From Bog-473 sp963787485 (lineage in GTDB: Bacteria; Actinomycetota; Acidimicrobiia; Acidimicrobiales; RAAP-2): a stretch of 64,000 nucleotides of DNA. This document shows, in pieces, positions 43,049 to 52,459 of the stretch (position 1 is the stretch's first letter; each line of letters begins with the position of its first letter). The stretch spans positions 496,001-560,000 of the forward strand of contig CAWBDF010000002.1 in the NCBI GenBank assembly GCA_963787485.1. Direction: 5' to 3'. The notes below the pieces were generated by a model. It was not told the DNA's origin and ran no database searches. It saw only the letters and a program-made list of their open reading frames with translations. Made by a program: the position numbers and the translations under genes.

Positions 43049-45230
43049 GTGACCCCTCCGCGCACCGACAAGCCCTCGAGCCGGCCCAACCCGCCGGCGA
43101 ACGGCGAGGGAAGCGCCCCGCCGAGCGGGCCGACCGGGCAGAACTGGCGCTGGCTGTGGGGGGTGCTGGCCATCGGCATCGTGGCCATCCTGCTGGCGGT
43201 CGGCACCATCAAGACCACCAACTCCAACACGATCACCTACACCAAGTACATGCAGGAGGTGGCGGCCAAGGAGGTCTCGACGGCCAAGATCTCCAACTCC
43301 TCGGGCGAGATCACCGGGACGCTGAAGAACGGGTCGAGCTACCAGGTGCAAGGACCGAGCCCGTCGCTGCCCAACGACGTGTCGGAAATGCGCTCCAACG
43401 GGGTCGCGGTCAGCTTCCCGCCTTCGTCGTCGAACATCTTCAGCGCGCTGCTGCCGTACCTCTTCATCATCGGGCTCGGCGCCGCCTTCATCTACTTCAT
43501 CGGGCGCCAGACCCGGGGGCAGATGTCAGGGATCATGTCGATCGGCCGCTCGAAGGCCAAGACCTTCAGCAGTGACCGGCCCACCACCACCTTCGACGAC
43601 GTCGCCGGGTACTCGGGGGTCAAGCAGGAGATCAGCGAGGTGGTCGACTTCCTCAAGACCCCGGCGCGCTTCAAGGAGATCGGAGCCAAGATCCCCAAGG
43701 GCGTCCTCCTGGTCGGACCGCCGGGAACCGGCAAGACCCTGATCGCGCGGGCCGTCGCCGGTGAGGCCGGCGTGCCCTTCATGTCGGTGAGCGGCTCGGA
43801 CTTCATGGAGATGTTCGTGGGCGTCGGGGCCAGCCGGGTACGCGACCTGTTCCAAACGGCGCGCAAGCAGGCGCCGGCCATCGTCTTCGTCGACGAGATC
43901 GACTCCATCGGGCGCAAGCGCGGGGCCGGCCTGGGCGGCGGGCACGACGAGCGCGAGCAGACGCTCAACCAGATGCTCTCCGAGATGGACGGATTCGACC
44001 CGGCCGAAGGTGTGGTCGATGATCGCGGCCACCAACCGGCCCGACATCCTCGACCCCGCGCTCTTGCGTCCGGGCCGCTTCGATCGACAGATCGTCGTCC
44101 CCCTCCCCGACCTCGAGGAACGCCTGCCGATTCTGCAGGTGCACTGCAAGGGCAAGCGGATCGCGCCCGACGTCGACCTCAGCGTCGTGGCGCGGGGCAC
44201 GCCGGGCATGAGCGGCGCCGACCTGGCGAACCTCGTCAACGAGTCCGCCTTGCACGCCGTTCGCCGAGGCAGCCCCGAGATCGCCATGGCCGACTTCGAG
44301 ACCGCCCGGGACCGCGTGCTCCTCGGCCAGCGCCGTGAGTCGATGGTCCTCTCGGAAGCCGAGAAGGAGCGCATCGCCTACCACGAGGGAGGCCACGCCG
44401 TCCTGGCCTACGTGCTCGAGCACGCCGACCCGGTGCACAAGGTCACCATCCTGCCCACGGGCATGGCCCTCGGCGTCACCCACCAGCTCCCCATGGAGGA
44501 GCGCCACATCCACCCGCGCCAGTACATCGACGACGCGCTCTGCGTACGCATGGGCGGGCGCTGCGCCGAGCTCCTGGTCTACGGCGACCTGTCGACGGGC
44601 GCGGCCAACGACCTGGTCGGCAACACCGAGCTGGCCCGCAAAATGGTGCGCGAATGGGGCATGAGCGACGCCATCGGGCCCATGGCCTGGGGCTCGCAGG
44701 GCCAGGTCTTCCTGGGCGAGGACCTCATGCACACCCGTGACTACTCCGAGGACACCTCCAAGATCATCGACGACGAGGTCGAGCGCATCCTGCGGGCCGA
44801 GGAGCAGCGTGCCACGGAGGTGTTGACCAAACACCGGGGCGGCCTCAACGCCATCGCCCGGGCCCTGCTCGACAACGAGATCATCGACGGCGCCGAGGTG
44901 GCCCGCCTGGTCGACGAGGCGCACGGATCCCCCGTCCACGCCGATGGCGTCAAGTCCGTGCCGCACTTCCACGCGGCCGCCATCAAGGCCCCGGTCACGC
45001 CCACGGCGGCTGCGGCTCCCGCGGTCGCCGCCGTTGCCGCCCCGGGAGGTGCCGGCAACGGACACGCCCCGAACGGATCGAGCGAGCCCGCACGCAGCGG
45101 CCACCTGGTGGCCCCCGCCGCACCCCGCACCCCGGCCCAGCCGGAACCGGGGCCGGCGTCCTGGCCCCCGCCGCCGTGGCCCCCGCCGCCGAACCCCTCG
45201 GGCGGCGCACCCCAGGGCTCGAGCCACTAG
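43049..45230 (+). pseudogene. ftsH: ATP-dependent zinc metalloprotease FtsH, split by a +1 frameshift
   Basis: The first frame (GTG 43049) gives the membrane anchor WLWGVLAIGIVAILLAVGT, an outer domain, a second span (LLPYLFIIGLGAAFIYFIG), TTFDDVAGYSGVKQEISEVV, Walker A GPPGTGKT and Walker B IVFVDEIDSIGRKRG. At about 44018 the frame is lost; the continuation VMIAATNRPDILDPALLRPG, the zinc site YHEGGHAVLAYVLE and the peptidase domain run to 45230 in the next frame, ending in a long Pro/Ala tail. Removing one G gives about 726 residues. FtsH degrades membrane proteins and is normally essential, which makes a base-calling error likelier than true loss. Confidence 0.9.
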
Positions 45231-45342
45231 GCCCGGCCGGAGTCGCCAAGTCCTCCCCGACGGTTCGGGCACGTAGCCCGGGCAAAGGCCCGGGGAACGC
45301 TCGGAGCGAACCGAACGGGGGCCCCGTGCGTCAGAAGGGGGG

Positions 45343-45948
45343 ATGGTGGAGCTCCAGCTCGCGGACTGGCTCGAAGAGGGGTACGTCACCTCGTTCCGTA
45401 CCGCCTGCCTGATCCTGGGCAATCCAGCTGACGCCGAGGAGGCGGTGCAGGAAGCCTTTCTGCGCGCCTGGCGCTTCCGTGACTCGCTCTCGGGCGTGGC
45501 CAGCATCCGGCCCTGGCTGTCGCGGGTCGTGGTCAACGCTTGCTACTCAAAGCTCCGCACCGAGATCCCCCACCGCGACCGGCGCGCCGGTGACGAGCCG
45601 CTGGCGCACCTGCCGGGGCCCGTGGCCGACCCCGAGGCCCGCGCCGAGCAGGACGAGGTAGCCGGCACCGTCGTGGCCGCCCTGCAGCGATTGCCGGTGT
45701 CCCTGCGCGTCCCGGTCGTCCTGCGCTACTACGCGGAGCTGAGCGAGCGCGAGATCGCCCGGGCCATCGGACGTCGCCCGGGCACGGTGAAGTCCCGTCT
45801 CCACGAGGCGCGGCGCCGGCTGGCGGCCGACCCCACCCTGTCCGCCCTCGCCGGGACCGCAGGATTGTCCCCCGACGTGCTGAGCGACCAGGCCGACGAG
45901 GTCGATGTCCCCAACGAGGTGCGCGGGGCCGGAGGTGCCGAGGCATGA
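45343..45948 (+). CDS. RNA polymerase sigma factor, ECF subfamily
   Basis: A 201-residue ECF sigma factor. Region 2 reads TACLILGNPADAEEAVQEAF followed by RAWRFRD and IRPWLSRVVVNACYSKLR; region 4 reads LRVPVVLRYYAELSEREIAR and GRRPGTVKSRLHEARRRLA, a helix-turn-helix that binds the -35 element. The ATG at 45343 has a GGGGGG site. The stop overlaps the start of the DUF4349 gene (ATGA, 45945-45948). ECF factors are usually held by a co-transcribed membrane anti-sigma; here the partner position is taken by DUF4349. Target genes unknown. Confidence 0.92.
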   Translation: MVELQLADWLEEGYVTSFRTACLILGNPADAEEAVQEAFLRAWRFRDSLSGVASIRPWLSRVVVNACYSKLRTEIPHRDRRAGDEPLAHLPGPVADPEARAEQDEVAGTVVAALQRLPVSLRVPVVLRYYAELSEREIARAIGRRPGTVKSRLHEARRRLAADPTLSALAGTAGLSPDVLSDQADEVDVPNEVRGAGGAEA

Positions 45949-47129
45949 CCATGCTCGACGACGACCGACTGGCCGCGCTGTTGGCCCGAGCCGGAGAGTC
46001 CTTCGACGTCCCGCCGTCGGGCGCGCACGACCTCTTGGCCCGCGCCGTCGCCGATCCGCGACCCGACGAGGAGGGCCCGGTCGACGATCCCCCGGAGTCC
46101 GGGCAAAACACTCTCGGCCGGTTCGTCCAGGTGGTGGGGCGCCACCGTGTGCTGTCGGTGGCCGCCTGCGTGGTGCTGGCCTTCGCAGTGGCGGGCAGCA
46201 TCGGGGCGTTGGTCTCCAGCCCGTCGCGCCCGGGCGGGACGTCGAACCTGGCGGCGAAACTGCCGGGTCGGACGCTCACCCCGACTGCCCCGCACAAGGC
46301 GGGACCGCAACACGCCGTCACCACACCGCCATTTGGACTCCTCGCTCCCGGTTCGCCGAACCGATCGCCCTCCCACAGCCCCGTCGTCACCACCCCTACG
46401 ACGACTCCGTCCGCCCCGACGTTGCCCAGCGGTGCCGTGAACCAGAACGCCAAGATCGAGCAGACGGGATCGCTCGGGATCTCGGTCGGACGGGGCCAGC
46501 TCGGCCGCACGGTGAACGGGCTCGCGGCGGTGGCGGTGGCCAACGGCGGCTTCGTGGCCAGCTCGCAGAGCCAGTCGGGCAGCGACTCCGGCGGAGCGCC
46601 CTACGGCAGCGTCACCCTCGAGGTCCCGGTGGCGAGCTTCGAGGCCGCGTTGAAGCAAGCCCAGATGCTGGGCCGCACCACGAGCGTGTCCACCAAGGCC
46701 ACCGACGTGACGGGCCAGTACGTCGACCTGCAGGCGAGGATCGCCTCGCTCGAGGCCAGTCGCCAGCAGTACCTGACCATCATGTCGAAGGCCACGACGG
46801 TGGGTGACGTCCTCGCCGTGCAGTCGCAGCTCGACAGCATTCAGTCCCAGATCGAGCAGCTGCAGGGCCAGCTCCAGGTACTCAGCAGCGAGACGTCGTA
46901 CTCGACCCTCTCGGTCACCGTCAGCGAGGGCTCGCCACCCCCGCGTCCGGGCCCGCTCCCCGAGTCCGGACTGGTGCGCGCCTGGCACGACAGCATCGGC
47001 GGCTTCGTGGCCGGCCTGGAGGGACTGGTCCGCCTGGCCGGTCCGCTGCTCTTCGCACTCCTCTGCCTGGCGGCTGCCGGCATCGGCGGACGCGCCCTGT
47101 GGCGCCGCTACCGACGCCACACGCTCTGA
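45945..47129 (+). CDS. DUF4349 domain membrane protein
   Basis: A 394-residue protein. The first ~70 residues are cytosolic and acidic, then one span (VLSVAACVVLAFAVAGSIGA), a Ser/Thr/Pro-rich linker, and the DUF4349 domain: SLGISVGRGQLGRTVNGLAA, YGSVTLEVPVASFEAALKQA and VSTKATDVTGQYVDLQARIA, followed by a coiled coil (QSQLDSIQSQIEQLQGQLQV) and a C-terminal span ending in basic residues. It overlaps the sigma gene by 4 bp. The cytosolic N-terminus could act as an anti-sigma domain, but no zinc-finger motif is present. This role is inference. Confidence 0.85.
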   Translation: MTMLDDDRLAALLARAGESFDVPPSGAHDLLARAVADPRPDEEGPVDDPPESGQNTLGRFVQVVGRHRVLSVAACVVLAFAVAGSIGALVSSPSRPGGTSNLAAKLPGRTLTPTAPHKAGPQHAVTTPPFGLLAPGSPNRSPSHSPVVTTPTTTPSAPTLPSGAVNQNAKIEQTGSLGISVGRGQLGRTVNGLAAVAVANGGFVASSQSQSGSDSGGAPYGSVTLEVPVASFEAALKQAQMLGRTTSVSTKATDVTGQYVDLQARIASLEASRQQYLTIMSKATTVGDVLAVQSQLDSIQSQIEQLQGQLQVLSSETSYSTLSVTVSEGSPPPRPGPLPESGLVRAWHDSIGGFVAGLEGLVRLAGPLLFALLCLAAAGIGGRALWRRYRRHTL

Positions 47130-47163
47130 CCCGCGTACTGCGAGACCGCGCGAGGAGAAGGGC

Positions 47164-48639
47164 TCAAACGCCGCCGATGGGAGCGGCCAGCGCGATCCCC
47201 GGCATGGTCACGACCCCGACGCCGCCGGAGGGCCCGACGTCCTCGCTGACCGCCATCGGGCCGCCGGCACTCACGTCGATCTGACCGAGACCGGCCGCGG
47301 CGAGGGGCGCCCCCGAGACCATGGCGGTGGACCCCGGCGCCACCGCGCCGACGGCCAGCGTTCGCACGGAGGCTCCCGCTGTGGCGAGGACGCGGTAGCT
47401 CTCGGGCACCGCGGACAGGTTGCGCAGCGCCAGGGACGCCGGCGCCGCGCCGCTCACCACCGTGGTCGTGCTCGTGCCAGGCGGCGGGAGCACCCACTGG
47501 CCGGAGGGTGCCGCGCTCGTCGACGCACCCACGGCGTCCGCCGCGCCATCCTGGGGGGACGTCGCCGCCGCGGGCAGCGAGACGCGGCGCCCGACCACCA
47601 CGCCGGGCCCCCCTCGAGACGAGATCTGAGCCGTGTACGAGGCGCCGGCGGGGATCCGGGTCTGGGTGCTCGTGGTCAACACCCACGTCGACGCGGGCGC
47701 CACCTGGGCGCTCAAGGGGGCCAACGGACCCGAGGGAAGACGAAACTGCACCGTCACCGCCTCGGGTGTCGTTCCGGGATTCAGCACGTCGATCTCCGAC
47801 GAGCCGCCGCCAGTCTCGCGGGACTCCGGGATGGTCCAGCCCTGCTCGGGAGCGGCCGCACCGGGCACCATCCACAGACCGGCGCCGGTCGTGCCGGAGG
47901 CCGCGACCTGTTCGACCTCCGAGGCCACCAACCGCCCGGTACGGGCCGACACGACGGTGCTCACCGACGAGACCTGCTGCACCTCGGACGCCACGTTCTC
48001 GACGACCAGCTGCCCGGGGCTCACCTCCAGACCCTGGTAGTTGATCGGGTGCACGACGCCTTTGGGCGTGACGAAGCTGAGGTCCGCCACCTCTTGCGTC
48101 GAGGTGGGGTTGAGGAGGGCCACGAAGAGCTGATCGGATCCCGACGTGGAGCCAACGGGGAAGTACCACTGGCTCGAGGTCCTTCCGAGGCAAGGGGCTT
48201 CGGCCCAACCCGTCGCGTCGTGCACGACTTGGGTGACCGCCACGCCTCCGCCGCCGAGCGCCACCGTCTGGGCGACCCACGTGCCGGAGGCGGCCGAGGG
48301 GAGGTCCGGCGCCACGACGTCGTGGGGAGGGACCGTGAGGCCGACCTTCGCGGTCGAGCCGGTGTCGGTGACTGCCGTCACGGCGGCGGCCACCGGACGT
48401 CCCGTGGTGTTGGTGAGCAGCAGCGAGCCCTGGTCCACGCCCGCTCCCACCGACTGGACCGTGCAGTACCACGCCGTCGACTCCGCGTTGGGCGCGCCGA
48501 CCTGCACCGCCGGAGTGGGCGCCGTGGACGGCGCCGTCGCCCCCCTGGCCGCGGCGACGATACCGACGCCGGCAACGACGAGGACGACGAAGGCGATGAC
48601 CCGCCACCGATGCTCGGGCACGCGGTGGGCCGGGCTCAC
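47164..48639 (-). CDS. DUF5719 family protein
   Basis: A 491-residue protein. One N-terminal hydrophobic span (VIAFVVLVVAGVGIVAAARG) anchors it, and the rest is a long outer beta-rich domain with repeats such as LLLTNTTGRPVAAAVTAVTD, VALLNPTSTQEVADLSFVTP and DVLNPGTTPEAVTVQFRLPS, which fit the DUF5719 pattern of actinobacterial envelope proteins. It is usually encoded beside a large family 2 glycosyltransferase, as here. GTG at 48639 overlaps the glycosyltransferase stop (GTGA). Likely an exported partner in envelope glycan assembly; the biochemical role is unknown. Confidence 0.83.
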   Translation of the reverse strand: MSPAHRVPEHRWRVIAFVVLVVAGVGIVAAARGATAPSTAPTPAVQVGAPNAESTAWYCTVQSVGAGVDQGSLLLTNTTGRPVAAAVTAVTDTGSTAKVGLTVPPHDVVAPDLPSAASGTWVAQTVALGGGGVAVTQVVHDATGWAEAPCLGRTSSQWYFPVGSTSGSDQLFVALLNPTSTQEVADLSFVTPKGVVHPINYQGLEVSPGQLVVENVASEVQQVSSVSTVVSARTGRLVASEVEQVAASGTTGAGLWMVPGAAAPEQGWTIPESRETGGGSSEIDVLNPGTTPEAVTVQFRLPSGPLAPLSAQVAPASTWVLTTSTQTRIPAGASYTAQISSRGGPGVVVGRRVSLPAAATSPQDGAADAVGASTSAAPSGQWVLPPPGTSTTTVVSGAAPASLALRNLSAVPESYRVLATAGASVRTLAVGAVAPGSTAMVSGAPLAAAGLGQIDVSAGGPMAVSEDVGPSGGVGVVTMPGIALAAPIGGV

Positions 48640-51600
48640 GGGGATCCCCGTCGTCCCAACAGCGCCAGCGCCAGCGCGATCCACACGGCCAGCTCAACGA
48701 AAACGGCCAGTGGGACCAGCGGGAATTGGGACAGCGTCAGGGAGGCGCTCCCTCTGGTGGTGGCGTACTGCGCCGCCCAAGCGAACGCGGGATGCGAGGT
48801 CAGGCCCCGTCCGTCGACGGAGAGGGCGAAGCTGCCCGCCGGCGCGTACCCGGCGTACACGGTGCCCGGAGAGACGCGTCCCGTGCCGGGGTCGCCATCG
48901 GCCAACGAGCCGAGGACCGGGTGCCATCCGACGACATCCGCCGCGCCGGCGGCGGACGACTCGCCTCGCTCGGGCACCGGGAGCGAACGCTGCGCGGTCA
49001 CCGGGATGGCCGCGCTGTTCTCGAACACCTGCACCCCCATCGGACCGGGTTTGACCTGCAGGTCGTCCTGGGCCATGAGTTCGGCCACCAGGCCGGCCGG
49101 AGCCGGCGCGCTGACCGAGGGCGTCCCGACTCCCACCAGCGAGGGGGCCAGCGCGTCCACCACGACCACGTAGCCCACACCGAACGGGGCGAGCAACCGG
49201 CCCAGGTGCACCGTCCCGCCCGACTCGGCCAGCCGCACGTCGTCGCCCACCTGACCGGCCGGTCCCGGACCGGCGGGCGCGAGCACCTGCTCGGTGTCGG
49301 GCCGGTGCTCGGGTGTCAGCGCGTCGGCCAGTCCGGCGCCGACGCTCCACCCCCCCACCGGAAGCGCCCGTGGGTCGCCCAGCCAGAGGACCCTCGTCAC
49401 GCCCGGGCTGGCGCTGGTGCTCGGGCTCGGGCCGAGGAAGCTCAGCTGGTCCTCGAGCCCCTGCGCCGGAAGATCCCACCGGCCGCCCGCGGCGGCCACG
49501 GCCACGGGGAGCAGCCCGACGGCCACGAAGACGAGGGCGCTCACCGAGGCGACCTGGCGCCACCCGAACTCTCGCCCGACCAGGTCGTTCTCGAACGCAG
49601 AAATGCCGAGTCCCACGCTGGCGGCCACGGCCAAGGCCGCGGGGACCAGCACCACGGACTCCGAGGGCGTGAAGGCGCCCAGGTCGCCCCGCGAGGTGAC
49701 CAGAGCGAGGGTCCACGAGGCACACGCCGCCGCCCAGAGCCGCGCCGCCCAGGCCAGGCGGATCCCCCGACCGACCACGAGCGGGAGAGCTGCCCCGACC
49801 ACGAGCAACCACGTGATCGGGGAGCGAGCCGCGGGCCCGATGGCGAAGCGCACGATCTCTCCCCACCCGGGTACGGAGGTGGCGGAGAGGGGGAGACCGA
49901 AGATGCCGACGGATGCCCGGCCGGCCAGGAGCGTCCCGAGCACCCACGGGGCCGACAGCACGAGCGCCACGCCCACCCCTTTGAAGGAGGCCAGGAGGAC
50001 TCGACCGGACCCCGTGCGCTGTCCCGCCAGCAACGCGCCGACCTCCCAGGCCAGGGCCGTCACCAGCACCATGGGGACCAAGGCCGGCGCGAAGCCGGCC
50101 CCGACGGCGATGGACGCGCCGAGGACGGCCACCCGCCCCGCCGAAGTGGTGCGCCAGCGAGGGCCCGGCGCCACCTCGTAGGGGGCCACCCCGGCGGCCC
50201 GGGCCAGGGCCAGCGCCACGAAGGGGAAGGCGGCATAGGCCACCAAGCCGTCCCAACGGCCGGTGCCCAACGCCCCGTACGGGAGGGGCACTCCGAGGTA
50301 ACAGACCACGGCGACCACGCGGGCTCGGTCCGACACCATGGGGCGCATGAGGCGAGACATGCCCCAGGCCCCCAGGGGGATGCAGCCGAGCAGCAGCACT
50401 CGCTGCACGGCGCCCATGGCACCGAACAGGACCGTTCCGCTGACCCCGAGGAGGCCGAAGGCGGGTGACGACGGCGCGGTCGTCCCCACTCCCGTCGACT
50501 GCCACCCGGAGAAGAAGTGGTGCCAGCTCGACGACCACGAAGGGAGCGGCGCCAACTGGCCCAAGAGCGGAAGCGATCCGAAGAAGAGCTCGCGGGTCCC
50601 GAAAGCGACCACCGCCAGTGCCAGCGCCACGGCGACTACCCGTTGGCGGCCGGTTCCGAGGAGCGGCACGCCCACCTTCTGCCCGAACCGGTCTCGGCCC
50701 GCTCGCCGGCCGAGGTCGTCGAGCTCGTCGAAATCGGCGTCCTCGCTGAAGGCCAGGCCGACGCTGCCGGTGAGGATGGCGACCTCACCACCCGTCTCGC
50801 GATCGGACCGGCCACGAGCCGCCACGGCGTTCGCCGCCTGGAGGCCCTGGTGCGAGAGACGACTGAGGTACATGGAGAGTCGAGCGCTCCCCCGGACCTG
50901 GAGGCGGCGCACCTCGGAGTCGGGAAAGAGCCGCTGGGAGGCCAGCTCCCGGCGCAACACGCGGATCTCGGCGCGGTGCCGGAGGTTCCAGCGCCACGCG
51001 CCGGCGACGGCGCGCACCCGGTCCCTGTCCCGGGCGAAGAAGGCGACGAACGTCTCGCCGAGGGCCAGCAGCGCGGCCTGGGGCAGGACCCGCACCAGAT
51101 GGAGCCACGAGTAGCACTTGAGGACGGCTCGCAGCTCGTGCCGGCGCTGGAGCATCTGCATGGTGACCGGATGCCGGGCCTCGGAGTCGGACCCCGCACT
51201 GAGCGGTTCGATGCCACTGGCGACCGCCTCGCGGTGGCGCACCAGAGCGTCGGGGGCGACCACCACTCGCGAGCCGGCTACCTGGCTGCGCCAGGAGAGG
51301 TCGAGGTCCTCCCCCATGGCCAGGATCCCCGCGTCGAAGCCGCCGAGCTCCGCGAAGAGGTCCGCCCGCACGAGGATGCAGCCCCCCGGCGCCACGAAGA
51401 CGTCGCGGACGGCATCGTGCTGGCCGTGGTCGACCTCGCCCTCGAGCACCCGGTCGACGACCGCCCCGGTCTTGTCGCAGCTCATCCCCACGTGCAACAA
51501 CACGTTGGGGTCGTCCCAGTTGACGAATTTGGGCGAGATCACCCCGGCGTTGGAACGCACGGACTCCTCCACCATTTGATGTACGGCGTCAGGATGGAGC

Positions 51601-51890
51601 GCCACGTCGTCGTGACAGAGCAGGTAGAAGGCGGCTCCTTCGACCATCCCCAAGGCCTCGTTCGTCGCCGCGGCGTACCCCGGCCGTCCGGAGAGGTGCC
51701 TCACGAAGGCGTCCGGCAGAATTCGGCCCACCCGCTCGGTCGTGCCGTCAGGATCGTCGCCGCTCAAGAGCACCAGCACTGAGAGCTCCGGGTAGTCCTG
51801 ACTCGCCAGCGAGGAGAGCGCCTCTTCGAACCAGGGCCCCGGATCGGCCGTGACGACGACCGCGACCACCGCGGGCACTTGGGCGTCCAT
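48636..51890 (-). CDS. Large membrane-bound family 2 glycosyltransferase
   Basis: A 1084-residue fusion. Residues 1-250 are GT2: VVAVVVTADPGPWFEEALSS, YLLCHDDVALHPDAVHQMVE (metal motif), and LAMGEDLDLSWRSQVAGSRV. Then a linker and at least ten membrane spans (RVVAVALALAVVAFGTRELF, VLLLGCIPLGAWGMSRLM, WLLVVGAALPLVVGRGIRLA), with a large outer C-terminal part and a last span (FVELAVWIALALALLG). It probably transfers sugars onto lipid-linked or cell-wall acceptors at the membrane. It overlaps the DUF5719 gene by 4 bp. Donor and acceptor unknown. Confidence 0.87.
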   Translation of the reverse strand: MDAQVPAVVAVVVTADPGPWFEEALSSLASQDYPELSVLVLLSGDDPDGTTERVGRILPDAFVRHLSGRPGYAAATNEALGMVEGAAFYLLCHDDVALHPDAVHQMVEESVRSNAGVISPKFVNWDDPNVLLHVGMSCDKTGAVVDRVLEGEVDHGQHDAVRDVFVAPGGCILVRADLFAELGGFDAGILAMGEDLDLSWRSQVAGSRVVVAPDALVRHREAVASGIEPLSAGSDSEARHPVTMQMLQRRHELRAVLKCYSWLHLVRVLPQAALLALGETFVAFFARDRDRVRAVAGAWRWNLRHRAEIRVLRRELASQRLFPDSEVRRLQVRGSARLSMYLSRLSHQGLQAANAVAARGRSDRETGGEVAILTGSVGLAFSEDADFDELDDLGRRAGRDRFGQKVGVPLLGTGRQRVVAVALALAVVAFGTRELFFGSLPLLGQLAPLPSWSSSWHHFFSGWQSTGVGTTAPSSPAFGLLGVSGTVLFGAMGAVQRVLLLGCIPLGAWGMSRLMRPMVSDRARVVAVVCYLGVPLPYGALGTGRWDGLVAYAAFPFVALALARAAGVAPYEVAPGPRWRTTSAGRVAVLGASIAVGAGFAPALVPMVLVTALAWEVGALLAGQRTGSGRVLLASFKGVGVALVLSAPWVLGTLLAGRASVGIFGLPLSATSVPGWGEIVRFAIGPAARSPITWLLVVGAALPLVVGRGIRLAWAARLWAAACASWTLALVTSRGDLGAFTPSESVVLVPAALAVAASVGLGISAFENDLVGREFGWRQVASVSALVFVAVGLLPVAVAAAGGRWDLPAQGLEDQLSFLGPSPSTSASPGVTRVLWLGDPRALPVGGWSVGAGLADALTPEHRPDTEQVLAPAGPGPAGQVGDDVRLAESGGTVHLGRLLAPFGVGYVVVVDALAPSLVGVGTPSVSAPAPAGLVAELMAQDDLQVKPGPMGVQVFENSAAIPVTAQRSLPVPERGESSAAGAADVVGWHPVLGSLADGDPGTGRVSPGTVYAGYAPAGSFALSVDGRGLTSHPAFAWAAQYATTRGSASLTLSQFPLVPLAVFVELAVWIALALALLGRRGSP

Positions 51891-51975
51891 CAGAGCGCCG
51901 AGGCTATCGGGTCCAAGGGCCCATCCAGGGGCGCGAATGGGCCCTCGCAGCGCCAGGAACAGGGGTTATGGATGC

Positions 51976-52028
51976 TTGCTCTTGTTTATGCAAGGTGATA
52001 CTGTTGTATATACCTTCACGACGGGAGA
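51976..52028 (+). promoter_or_regulatory. A/T-rich candidate promoter before the 52034 gene
   Basis: This patch is strikingly A/T-rich against its surroundings. TTGCTC (51976) with TACTGT (51999) has a 17-bp spacer; TTGTTT (51982) with TATATA (52007) has 19 bp. A GGGAG ribosome site sits before the ATG at 52034. The exact start point cannot be chosen. Confidence 0.5.
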
Positions 52029-52033
52029 ATTCC

Positions 52034-52429
52034 ATGGCCGACGTGACCTCCAACCTCAGCGCACTCTCCAAAGGCGTCACCGGCTTCGCCCGCGACGCCG
52101 CCTACGTGGCGGTCGGTCTCGGCGTGATGAGCCTCCAACGGGCACAGGTGCGCCGGGTGGAGCTGCAGCGGCGCCTCGCAAGCGACCTCGAACTCGAACA
52201 GCGCTTCGGCGACATTCGCGACGGCGCCGTGAAGGGCATGGCGCGCCTTGACAGCGCGGCGAAGGGCATGGCGCGCCTGGACGTCGCCGGGACCGCCATG
52301 CAGCGTGTGGGGACCACTCTGCACCCGCTCGAGGAGAAATTCCCGAGCTCGGTCACCGCCCTCTCCGCGGCCGTGCGAGACCAGGCGCGGGGCGTGCGGA
52401 TTCGGATCCGGCGCGGCCCGCGCCCGTGA
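52034..52429 (+). CDS. Small hypothetical protein
   Basis: A 131-residue protein starting MADVTSNLSALSKGVTGFAR. It is largely helical. A weakly hydrophobic helix (DAAYVAVGLGVMSLQRAQVR) is followed by a basic/acidic segment and a short internal repeat, the sequence KGMARLD occurring twice at 8-10 residues apart, and ends in RGVRIRIRRGP. No family recognised; similar small proteins occur in related actinobacteria, as far as I recall. It has its own A/T-rich promoter-like patch and diverges from the large glycosyltransferase over 143 bp, which suggests independent, perhaps strong expression. Confidence 0.7.
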   Translation: MADVTSNLSALSKGVTGFARDAAYVAVGLGVMSLQRAQVRRVELQRRLASDLELEQRFGDIRDGAVKGMARLDSAAKGMARLDVAGTAMQRVGTTLHPLEEKFPSSVTALSAAVRDQARGVRIRIRRGPRP

Positions 52430-52459
52430 CCGGGGCCCGCGGGCGGCAGTCGCACCCTC

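Noticed and set aside
43990..44050. Programmed +1 frameshift in ftsH
   Set aside because: No known slippery codon, stop codon or structure is visible at the site, and three unrelated genes show the same break, which favours a sequence error.
48726..50468. Long plus-strand open frame (580 codons) across the large glycosyltransferase
   Set aside because: Antisense shadow of a well-supported gene; low-complexity composition typical of opposite-strand frames in G/C-rich DNA.
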